This document shows positions 1 to 7,324 of a stretch of 64,000 nucleotides of DNA, piece by piece. The translations under genes were made by a program, and so were the position numbers. Position 1 is the stretch's first letter. Each line of letters begins with the position of its first letter. Where the stretch lies: contig CAYXLW010000001.1 of assembly GCA_964466055.1 (NCBI GenBank), positions 299,284 to 363,283 of the forward strand, written 5' to 3'. The notes beneath the pieces are model-generated. The model did not search any database and was not told the DNA's origin. It saw nothing but the letters and a program-made list of their open reading frames with translations. The stretch is from CAYXLW01 sp964466055. GTDB taxonomy: Bacteria > Patescibacteriota > Gracilibacteria > GCA-2401425.

Positions 1-57
1 ATTGTATGCCAATTTAGTTTGAATCAGCTATATTTTTAAATTGCTAGATTTATATTT

Positions 58-86
58 TTGTAAAAATCTAAAAAAAATGATACAAT
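58..86 (+). promoter_or_regulatory. sigma70-type promoter for the S8 peptidase gene
   Basis: TTGTAA at 58-63 and TACAAT at 81-86 are separated by 17 nt. Predicted transcription start is near 93, giving a leader of about 16 nt before ATG 109. The leader is A-rich and has no Shine-Dalgarno. Confidence 0.6.
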
Positions 87-108
87 AATAAGAAATAAAA
101 ATAAAAAA

Positions 109-1428
109 ATGAAAATAAATGAAAATATCACACCAAAACATATGTTTATAGCTGTTTTTTCATGTTTCTTCATAGCTATTATCGCTTGGTTACAGGTAAA
201 ACCAACTGGAAACATCCTTTTATCAAATGAACTCTTAGAATTAAATAATAAATATGGAGTTATTGATGCTGAACCTCTAGATTCTAAAGAAGATGTAAAC
301 TTACATAGAGTTCGAAGACTTCGAGCTAGTTTGATTGATACAACAGTTGATAAAAAAGCTCCTGAACAGGGATTAATAATAAAAATGAAAAATAAAAGTG
401 AAGAAGATAAAAATGATCTTTCAAATGTCATAGTTCTTAAAATGAAGACTAATTCTAGTATCGACAAAATCTCCACTGAATATCAGAAACTGGATGATGT
501 AGTTTACGCCGAACCAAACCATAGAATTTTCTTAACTGATATTAACGATGAAACTGAGGAAGAAGAATCAACCCCAATATCTATTATAAACGAAGAGACT
601 CTTGATTTAGACAAAAAAACAACGGTAGCCATCATTGACTCTGGAGCTGATATAAAACATAAAGATTTACAAGGTCGAATCAGTAAAACTTGGAATACAT
701 TATCCCAAACAGAAAATGTTGATGATTTAAACGGACATGGTACCCACATAGCGGGTATTTTATTGAAAAATTCTCAATCTGCACAAGCATCAATTATACA
801 ATTCACAACCGATGGTAGAGATGGAACTATACTCAGTTTAGTCCGAGCGATAAAATATGCCACTGACAACAACTCCCAAGTTATGAATTTAAGTTTAGGA
901 ATTCCAACTTATTCAAACCTAATGCGAGAAGCTATTACTTATGCAAGGGATAAAGGAGTTATTATCATTGCAGCTACAGGAAATAGAAGTTCCGAAGAAA
1001 TATTATATCCAGCTAGTTGGTCTGATGTTATATCTGTTTCAGCCCTTAATTTAGATGGAGAAAAATTTATGTTTAGTAATTATGGTGATGATGTAGAATT
1101 TTCTGCTATTGGACAGGATGTTTTTAGCGCTGCTCCAGAAAACAAATATGTTTATAAATCTGGAACTTCTCAGGCAGCTTCAGTAGTTACTGCTGTTACG
1201 GCTGATATTATTAGTTTATTTGAAAGTAATTCTAAAGAACCTCCATCATTGGAAAAAGTTCGCCAACTACTACAAAAAATATCTGAACCAATCAGTACAC
1301 CAAAAATGGGAAGAAAAATCTCTAACGGTATAGATCAACAAGATCGAATTTTACTACTAGAAGAATTAAATAATACTACTGTTCAACTTGATCAAACTAT
1401 AAAAGAAGTTGTGAAACTTCCTCTCTAA
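109..1428 (+). CDS. membrane-anchored subtilisin-like serine protease (S8 family)
   Basis: Extracytoplasmic endopeptidase of the S8 (subtilase) family, 439 aa. Residues 12-29 form one hydrophobic segment (signal anchor or signal peptide). Residues ~88-141 look like an I9-type propeptide ending in the typical YAEPNH sequence. The catalytic domain (~165-410) has Asp177 in the DSG motif, His210 in NGHGTH, oxyanion Asn292 in AATGN and Ser354 in SGTSQAA, so the triad is intact. In most family members the serine motif is GTSMAAP; here Met is Gln and the final Pro is Ser. The start is supported by a promoter ending 22 nt upstream. The gene is monocistronic and converges on the gene at 1518-1925 with a shared terminator. 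Substrate unknown; self-processing of the propeptide is inferred from the family. Confidence 0.9.
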   Translation: MKINENITPKHMFIAVFSCFFIAIIAWLQVKPTGNILLSNELLELNNKYGVIDAEPLDSKEDVNLHRVRRLRASLIDTTVDKKAPEQGLIIKMKNKSEEDKNDLSNVIVLKMKTNSSIDKISTEYQKLDDVVYAEPNHRIFLTDINDETEEEESTPISIINEETLDLDKKTTVAIIDSGADIKHKDLQGRISKTWNTLSQTENVDDLNGHGTHIAGILLKNSQSAQASIIQFTTDGRDGTILSLVRAIKYATDNNSQVMNLSLGIPTYSNLMREAITYARDKGVIIIAATGNRSSEEILYPASWSDVISVSALNLDGEKFMFSNYGDDVEFSAIGQDVFSAAPENKYVYKSGTSQAASVVTAVTADIISLFESNSKEPPSLEKVRQLLQKISEPISTPKMGRKISNGIDQQDRILLLEELNNTTVQLDQTIKEVVKLPL

Positions 1429-1445
1429 TTTAGAGTATTATTATT

Positions 1446-1502
1446 AAAAAAGGTTTTTTGATAATATGTTGATTATAATGGATAAATAAAAAACCCTTTT
1501 TT
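1446..1502. terminator. shared bidirectional terminator
   Basis: A6GGT6 at 1446-1459 pairs with A6CCCT6 at 1488-1502 with one bulged C. It has T-runs on both strands and lies between two convergent genes. Confidence 0.6.
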
Positions 1503-1517
1503 GTATCCTCAGATAGT

Positions 1518-1925
1518 TTATTCATAATAAGGGATAAACTTCCTTTGAGGAAAAGTTCTTTTTGTTAATTCTTCAAATCTTTTCTTAATGATGTACTCTA
1601 CATTTTTAAAATTATTAGGATACAAGCATATAACTTTCAGTCCTTCTTCTTTAAATGTATCAAGCTTGAGTTTAATCTCATAGTTATATTTCTTTTCTCC
1701 TAACATTCCAAAGTACTCAATAAATACATCATAATCATTAAGGTAGAAATCAGGTCTATTTATACCACCATTGCTTCTTTCTACTATAGGTTCATAACGA
1801 TATTTTATTTTTTGTTCATAAAGAAAATTTGCAATTCTTAACTCTGCTTTACTTTTAACAATTTCTCCTTTCATAGTTTTGTAATACTTATTTTTGATTT
1901 TTCTTTGTATATTTTTTATTATCAT
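1518..1925 (-). CDS. small PD-(D/E)XK-like endonuclease, possibly Vsr/DUF559-type
   Basis: 135 aa, a single compact domain. A KSKAE motif (Glu28) is followed by RPDFYL (Asp59), FIEYFG (Glu70) and a hydrophobic strand KVICLYP (~98-103). This order resembles restriction-endonuclease-like proteins of the Vsr/DUF559 type, where an Asp and a downstream Glu coordinate the metal. The N-terminus is lysine-rich and may bind nucleic acid. No methylase, helicase or partner gene is adjacent, so it is not an obvious restriction-modification pair. The start is the first Met after an A/T-rich stretch; no Shine-Dalgarno is seen. The exact reaction is unknown. The fold call is from motif spacing only. Confidence 0.6.
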   Translation of the reverse strand: MIIKNIQRKIKNKYYKTMKGEIVKSKAELRIANFLYEQKIKYRYEPIVERSNGGINRPDFYLNDYDVFIEYFGMLGEKKYNYEIKLKLDTFKEEGLKVICLYPNNFKNVEYIIKKRFEELTKRTFPQRKFIPYYE

Positions 1926-2006
1926 TTTTTATTATGGTTAAATTATGTTAATTATAACATAATTATTATATTATTGCAAATAAAAAAGGAATAAAGAAGT
2001 ATAAAC

Positions 2007-2032
2007 AAAACAAAAAACCCTCTTACGAGGGT
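2007..2032 (-). terminator. terminator of the tRNA-Phe/tRNA-Thr unit
   Basis: On the minus strand ACCCTC-GTAA-GAGGGT (2017-2032) is followed by a T-run, directly downstream of tRNA-Thr. Confidence 0.8.
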
Positions 2033-2045
2033 CTTAATTCCATCC

Positions 2046-2121
2046 TGGAGCCACTGCCCAGACTCGAACTGGGGACCGTCCGCTTACAAGGCGGGTGCTC
2101 TACCAACTGAGCTATAGTGGC
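2046..2121 (-). tRNA. tRNA-Thr (anticodon TGT)
   Basis: 76 nt including an encoded CCA end. The minus strand folds as a cloverleaf with D-arm AGCTCAGTTGGTAGAGC, a T-arm with TTCGAGT between CCCAG/CTGGG, and anticodon loop CTTGTAA, giving TGT. Acceptor pair 7-66 and anticodon pair 27-43 are mismatched. It is transcribed after tRNA-Phe, 22 nt away. Confidence 0.93.
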
Positions 2122-2143
2122 ATAAATTGTAAAGGTGGGAGAA

Positions 2144-2219
2144 TGGTGGCTGGACCCAGAGTTGAACTGGGGACACATGGATTTTCAATCCATTGCTCTA
2201 CCAACTGAGCTATCCAGCC
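2144..2219 (-). tRNA. tRNA-Phe (anticodon GAA)
   Basis: 76 nt with encoded CCA. Acceptor GGCTGGA/TCCAGCC pairs perfectly. Anticodon stem ATGGA/TCCAT closes the loop TTGAAAA, giving GAA. The T-arm reads CCCAG-TTCAACT-CTGGG. It is the first of two tRNAs on one minus-strand transcript. Confidence 0.94.
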
Positions 2220-2315
2220 AGTGACTAGGTGAAAACTGCTGGTGGATTATATCAATAATTGATTTCTTGTAAAGAAAAAAATAAAATAAAATCTATAGAA
2301 TATTTCATTAAAAAA

Positions 2316-2324
2316 TGCTATAAT
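2316..2324 (+). promoter_or_regulatory. extended -10 promoter
   Basis: TGC-TATAAT (2316-2324) is an extended -10 element with no good -35. It lies 24 nt before ATG 2349, giving a leader of about 18 nt. Confidence 0.55.
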
Positions 2325-2348
2325 GTGGAGATTTTTTAAAACTCTAGA

Positions 2349-5300
2349 ATGCTAATTGAAGATATTATTAGAAAGGCAAATTTTCTCTCTGCTTCAAAAA
2401 AGCTTTGGTTAAAGCGTGAATTTAATAATTTGCCACTTCTTAATCAAACATTAATTTTTGTTATTTCTGAATATTATTCAAACACTCAAAATGAAATAAG
2501 AAATCTTCTTAGTCGTATTAAAACTATTAAGAATAAATTTGTTGATAGTGTTCGAAAAGAAGTGGAGAGTCTTGTTCAAAAAAATAAAGAGCAATCAATT
2601 CTATTAAAAATAAATAATATTCCAAATAAAAGAAATATTGGACTAAGATTTATTAAAGATGATTTCTACCCAAGTTTTTGGAGAGAAAAAAGATTAGTTT
2701 TTATGTCTTTTATAGAGAGTCAGCCTAAGGAAGATTTAGTAAATGAGATTGTTAAGAAAGAAAAAAGGGAAGTAGTAAAAGATGGAGATTTAAGTGAAGT
2801 TCTAAAAAATGAAATTGAAGGAATTGATAATTGGCTTGAAAATTTTTTTAATGATTTAGAAAAAGCAGGAGAAGGGGATGATAACTTTTTAAAGGAACTA
2901 GCAAAATTAAAAGAACAAAAGATACAAGAGTTTAAAGCAGTTATTCAAAAAGAAGTACAAGGTTTAGATGAAACTCCGGAAGTGTCATATTTAGAACTTT
3001 CTAAAATAATAGAAAGATTATTACTTATTAAAAACAATGTAGATATTGAACTACTTCCTCCAAATCTTTTTAAAAATTCTGATAATTTTAAAACAACTCT
3101 TAATGCATCATCTGGGAATAAACCTTTCCAAGAAGAGCTGATAAAAAATAGTGTTTCTGATTTTGTTGATGCATTAGAAGATGCTTCCTCTACAGATAAG
3201 ATAAAAGATATTATTTTTACTATTCGTGGAATTGAATTAATAAAAAGAAGTGATAGAGCTTTTGCTTTTGCATTAAAATATGCGCCTGGAGATAGAAATA
3301 AAGAAATGGTTCTTATTTATGGAAGTGAATTAATAAAAAATAATGGAAAAGCTTTTGCTTCTGCGTTAAAATATGCTCCTAGTAGCAGAAAAGAAGAACT
3401 TATATTTAAGCATGGATCTGAATTAATAAAAAAGAGTGAAATAGCTTTTGTTGCAGCTTTAGAATATGTTGATGTGAATAGGAGAGAAGAGTTTATATTT
3501 ACTCACGGATCTGAATTAATGAAAAAGAGTGAACTTGCTTTTATTAGTGCTCTAATGTATGTATCTGGAGATAGAAATAAAGAAATGGTTCTTATTTATG
3601 GAAGTGAATTAATAAAAAATAATGTTTCAGCTTTTGTAAATGTTTTAAAGTATGTTCCTGAAAATATGAGGGAAAAAATTATTATTAATGGGGTTAAGTT
3701 AATAGAAAAAAATGGGATAGCTTTTGCTGCTGCCTTAAATTATGTTACTGAAAGCAGGATATTAGGGCTTATTTCTTTTTACAATGAATTAACAAAAACT
3801 GACCCTCATGCTTTTGCTGCTGCTCTAGACTATATTCCTGCTGACAAAATAGAAGAGTTTATTTTTATTCGTGGGGCTGAATTGATAAGAAAAAGCGAAA
3901 TAGCTTTTGTTGCAGCTTTAGAATACGTTCCTTCACACAGAAAAGAATATCTTATTAATGTAATAAAAAATAGTGGATTAAAGTTTAAAGATAGAGATAT
4001 TTTTTATAGAATATTGGAATATGCTCCTAAAAACAAAATAGATCAACTTATATTTATTAATGGAAGTGAATTAATAAAAAGGGATGGAGCAGCTTTTGCT
4101 ATCGCTTTAAAGTATGCTCCTGAGAATAGAAAAGAAGAGCTTATATTTAAGTATGGAATTGAGTTAGTAAAAAGGGATGGGACAGCTTTTGTTTATGCTT
4201 TAGAAAATTATTGTCCCCCCCTGAGAAGGGAAGAGCTTATATTTAAGTATGGAATTGAGTTAGTAAAAAGGGATGGGACAGCTTTCGCTACTGCTTTAAG
4301 GTATGCTCCTGAGAATAGAAGGGAAGAGCTTATATTTAAGCATGGAATTGAGTTAGTAAAAAGGGATGGGACAGCTTTTGCTGCTGCATTAAAATATGTG
4401 CCTAAAAGCAGGAAAGAGGAGCTTATTCTTATGTGTGGTAAATTAATAAATAAAGATGGAGCAGTTTTTGTTGCTGTTTTAGAGCATATATCTAAAGACA
4501 AGAAAGAGGAGTTTATATTTAAGAATGGAATTGAGTTAGTAAAGAGGGATGAAGTGGCTTTTGCTACTGCCTTAGAACATGCTCCTGAAAACAGAAAAGG
4601 AGAGCTTATTGATATGATAAAAAATAGTGATTTAAAGTTTAACAGTAGTATTGCTTTTGATAAAGCACTAAGTTATGCCCCTAAAAATAAAATTGAACAA
4701 CTTATATTTACTCATGGAGATTATTTGATAAGATACAACAAATATGCTTTTACTAGTGCATTAAAATATGCTCCGCAAAAAAAAGAACAAATTTCTGCGA
4801 TATCTCATGAATTAATAGAAGATAATTTTAATGAAAAAACATTAGAGTATGAAAATGTTTCTTTTTCGACTAATGTTCTTACTGTAGCAGGAGAAAAATA
4901 TTCTGTTGAAAATCAAATAAAAATAGCTAAAGAATGGCTACATGAAAAACAAAGTTTAAGATTTCGTAAAAAAGCAGTTTTGCTTTTGATTGCTAATGGA
5001 GAGACTATTAACAATTTATCAAAAAAAGATATTGTTTTCTGTGCAGAAACTTTGGAGGATACAGGGAGAACAAAAATAAGCATAAAAGAACTTTCATCTA
5101 ATGAAAAATGCTTCAACCTTGCTAGAAAATATGAAATTCCTCTTTCAAGTTATCTTTCTATTCTTATAGCTACTAATCAGCAAATACCAGATAGATTATC
5201 AAGCAGTGTTAAAAAATCTTTTCAAGAGAATCTATTTAAGGCAATTATTGAATTTCGTGAGACAAAAATAAAAAATCAGCCAATGCTTGCGGGGGTATCT

Positions 5301-6074
5301 TTTTTGCCGATAATTCATGAAAAAGGTGACAGTCCTTATTCTTACTATAATCAACAAGAAAGTTTTAGTACTGAACCTTTAACAATAATCGCTGAAAAAC
5401 TTGGACTTAAAGTCCCAAAAATTCTTCAATATGAAACTGGAAAAACAACAGTGACACAATTTAGTACATATATTAAAAGTCTTACAAATCCTACATCAAT
5501 TCTATTTGCAGGACATGGTAATTCTGCTGAGAACGATGGGATTATATCTCTTAGTCATGAGGGAGGAGATTCTGCTTTTTCAATGAAGGAACTTTTTAAT
5601 GTTATTGCAGAAAATCCTAAGAATGTAGCACAAATTCTTTTTGAATCATGTTATAGTGATATGAATATCAAAAGATTCTTTTTGAAAGAGTGGGATAAAA
5701 ATGATAAAACAAAGGGGTTGCCAACTTCTGCGTTTCTTTCAGCTTCTAACAGTAATTCTCCAAGTGGGAAAATGAGTTTAGATGCATGGTATTATTTCGC
5801 CAAATTTATTGTCCCAAAATTGCCTAAAGGGCATCCAACATGGGGGGATTTTTGGAAGCAATTAGAAGGAAGGCTTATGATAATAGGGGATGGAGAAATG
5901 ATTAGTGATCCTGCTGTTTCTTGGCCAATAAAAAAATCACCAGAAATAATGAAGATTATTCAGGATATGAATAGACATGTTATGGAAGATAAAAATAAAT
6001 TGCCTACAGGTAGTTTAATTATTGGGAATAACCAAAATAATAAGCAAAAAAAAGAATCTGAAAATTATACTTAA
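2349..6074 (+). CDS. giant helical-repeat protein with C-terminal caspase/CHAT-like peptidase domain
   Basis: 1241 aa, not recognised as a known family. The N-terminus (1-290) is mostly charged helix. Residues ~294-827 hold 17 tandem repeats of 31-33 aa with core AFxxALxYxPxxRKEEL followed by IFxxGxELIKxx, predicted as a paired-helix solenoid. A linker (~830-1000) leads to a domain (~1000-1200) with ILFAGHGN (His1056) and ILFESCYSD (Cys1101). This hydrophobic-GHG then hydrophobic-x-SC order is the His/Cys dyad pattern of clan CD peptidases (caspase, CHAT). The last ~30 residues are polar. No signal peptide is seen, so it is probably cytoplasmic. Repeats 11-13 are nearly identical in DNA, and a C7 run lies in repeat 11. 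The next two genes are also large orphans. Peptidase activity is inference from two motifs. Confidence 0.7.
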   Translation: MLIEDIIRKANFLSASKKLWLKREFNNLPLLNQTLIFVISEYYSNTQNEIRNLLSRIKTIKNKFVDSVRKEVESLVQKNKEQSILLKINNIPNKRNIGLRFIKDDFYPSFWREKRLVFMSFIESQPKEDLVNEIVKKEKREVVKDGDLSEVLKNEIEGIDNWLENFFNDLEKAGEGDDNFLKELAKLKEQKIQEFKAVIQKEVQGLDETPEVSYLELSKIIERLLLIKNNVDIELLPPNLFKNSDNFKTTLNASSGNKPFQEELIKNSVSDFVDALEDASSTDKIKDIIFTIRGIELIKRSDRAFAFALKYAPGDRNKEMVLIYGSELIKNNGKAFASALKYAPSSRKEELIFKHGSELIKKSEIAFVAALEYVDVNRREEFIFTHGSELMKKSELAFISALMYVSGDRNKEMVLIYGSELIKNNVSAFVNVLKYVPENMREKIIINGVKLIEKNGIAFAAALNYVTESRILGLISFYNELTKTDPHAFAAALDYIPADKIEEFIFIRGAELIRKSEIAFVAALEYVPSHRKEYLINVIKNSGLKFKDRDIFYRILEYAPKNKIDQLIFINGSELIKRDGAAFAIALKYAPENRKEELIFKYGIELVKRDGTAFVYALENYCPPLRREELIFKYGIELVKRDGTAFATALRYAPENRREELIFKHGIELVKRDGTAFAAALKYVPKSRKEELILMCGKLINKDGAVFVAVLEHISKDKKEEFIFKNGIELVKRDEVAFATALEHAPENRKGELIDMIKNSDLKFNSSIAFDKALSYAPKNKIEQLIFTHGDYLIRYNKYAFTSALKYAPQKKEQISAISHELIEDNFNEKTLEYENVSFSTNVLTVAGEKYSVENQIKIAKEWLHEKQSLRFRKKAVLLLIANGETINNLSKKDIVFCAETLEDTGRTKISIKELSSNEKCFNLARKYEIPLSSYLSILIATNQQIPDRLSSSVKKSFQENLFKAIIEFRETKIKNQPMLAGVSFLPIIHEKGDSPYSYYNQQESFSTEPLTIIAEKLGLKVPKILQYETGKTTVTQFSTYIKSLTNPTSILFAGHGNSAENDGIISLSHEGGDSAFSMKELFNVIAENPKNVAQILFESCYSDMNIKRFFLKEWDKNDKTKGLPTSAFLSASNSNSPSGKMSLDAWYYFAKFIVPKLPKGHPTWGDFWKQLEGRLMIIGDGEMISDPAVSWPIKKSPEIMKIIQDMNRHVMEDKNKLPTGSLIIGNNQNNKQKKESENYT
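4133..4400 (+). repeat. near-identical tandem coding repeats (93-96 bp period)
   Basis: A block of about 58 nt starting GAAGAGCTTATATTTAAG recurs at 4134, 4230 and 4323 with one or two changes. Other repeats of the same protein are much more diverged. This indicates recent in-frame duplication. Confidence 0.85.
4215..4221 (+). repeat. C7 homopolymer inside coding repeat 11
   Basis: Seven consecutive C bases encode the Cys-Pro-Pro-Leu junction of repeat 11, where sister repeats read GCTCCTGAGAAT. A one-base slip would truncate the protein before its peptidase-like domain. Confidence 0.8.
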
Positions 6075-6212
6075 ATGAGTAGGTATGTTTTGAACGTTGG
6101 ATAAAACAAAAAAAAATTTTGTTAGATTTTTTATTTTTAATATAAATTTAATAAAAGGATTCATTGTGTCTTTATTATAAAGGATGGTTCATATTATTAT
6201 ATGAATTTTAAT

Positions 6213-6241
6213 TTGATTTTTTCTATATTATTTGATATAAT
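6213..6241 (+). promoter_or_regulatory. sigma70-type promoter
   Basis: TTGATT (6213-6218), 17-nt spacer, TATAAT (6236-6241). The leader to ATG 6265 is about 17 nt, and no Shine-Dalgarno is seen. Confidence 0.7.
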
Positions 6242-6264
6242 GACTAGAAAATTAATTAAATACT

Positions 6265-7266
6265 ATGTGTGCAGAAATCAATACTTCTTATCCAAAACTT
6301 GAAGAACAAGATTTTCAGCCAGAAGATAAAGTACATGATTGGACAAAAGAACATATAGCTGATTTGAGGGATAAAGTTGAAGCAAGTAATGTAAGAGATG
6401 AGCTTGCTAAATTTAAAGTTGAATCAGAAAAATATGCAACTCCTATTGATTACCTAAAGTCTCTTAAATTAGGAGAATCAGCAAAGGTTATTGGGGCATT
6501 ACAGTCTGCACTGCAATTACTTTATAAAAAAGATAGTAGAAAATATAAAAGTCCTGGAATTATTGATGGTGTTTTTAAAGCAGTATCACATGATTCAAAT
6601 AATCCTAGTAATACAATGAATGCTTTAAAAAGTGTCACAGGGAATCAGTGGATTGATGGTAAGACTTTTGAGAAAGTCATAGAGACCATAAACACAGAAT
6701 TTAATCTTGCGTCTGAAGTTGTTAGAAAAGTTGATTATTTGCCACCTTTAAGTGTAAATGTATATCCTATTACTCTAAAAGAAGGAGTTGGTGGAGTTTT
6801 TGAATTATTTGATACACAAGGGAAAAGTGTGACTTATAAAAAAGTACAAAATTTACCTGCAGGTTGTTCAATTAATAACGATACAGGAAAAATTATACTT
6901 CCATCAAATCTTTCTGTTAAAAGTCATGTATTTAGAATAATGCTTTCAAAAGATGGCTTTAAGCCTACGTGGTTTAATTGTTCAATTAATGTTACAAAAA
7001 AAGTGGTTGAAGTAGTTGAACCAAGTATTGATGAAATAATAAAAAACTTTAAATATGATCATAATGGTAGAGAAATAACAATTAAAAAATCAAATAATAA
7101 TAATGTGATATTTTTATATAAAGGAAAAGAAATAAACAATATGGCTGGTGATAATAAACCTTTTAATTTTTCTATTGATAAAATAAAGAATGAAAAATTA
7201 GTAGAAGAAATAAACGAATTCATTATTAATAATTTTAATTTAAAGTTGTCAGTAGAAAAAATGTGA
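6265..7266 (+). CDS. uncharacterised protein with PG-binding-like and putative Ig regions
   Basis: 333 aa. No firm family assignment. Residues ~65-150 carry an ALQSALQLLY segment then IDGVF and a second helical half ending in KTFEKVIETIN. The spacing resembles peptidoglycan-binding (PG_binding_1-like) repeats that read LQxxL...DGxFGxxT. Residues ~165-245 form a beta-rich domain containing NLPAGCSINNDTGKI, similar to the He_PIG/cadherin-like Ig pattern LPxGLxxxxxTGxI. The C-terminal ~80 residues are lysine/asparagine-rich. No signal peptide or membrane span is seen. It follows the caspase-like repeat gene by 190 nt but has its own strong promoter, and ends in TGA. Domain calls are by eye; function unknown. 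Confidence 0.6.
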   Translation: MCAEINTSYPKLEEQDFQPEDKVHDWTKEHIADLRDKVEASNVRDELAKFKVESEKYATPIDYLKSLKLGESAKVIGALQSALQLLYKKDSRKYKSPGIIDGVFKAVSHDSNNPSNTMNALKSVTGNQWIDGKTFEKVIETINTEFNLASEVVRKVDYLPPLSVNVYPITLKEGVGGVFELFDTQGKSVTYKKVQNLPAGCSINNDTGKIILPSNLSVKSHVFRIMLSKDGFKPTWFNCSINVTKKVVEVVEPSIDEIIKNFKYDHNGREITIKKSNNNNVIFLYKGKEINNMAGDNKPFNFSIDKIKNEKLVEEINEFIINNFNLKLSVEKM

Positions 7267-7295
7267 CCTTAAAATAACATATATACAATATATAT

Positions 7296-7301
7296 TATAA
7301 T
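7296..7301 (+). promoter_or_regulatory. candidate -10 box
   Basis: TATAAT at 7296-7301 lies 23 nt before ATG 7325, the same geometry as the two upstream genes. No convincing -35 is seen. Confidence 0.4.
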
Positions 7302-7324
7302 AATACAAATTAATTAAAAATCCT

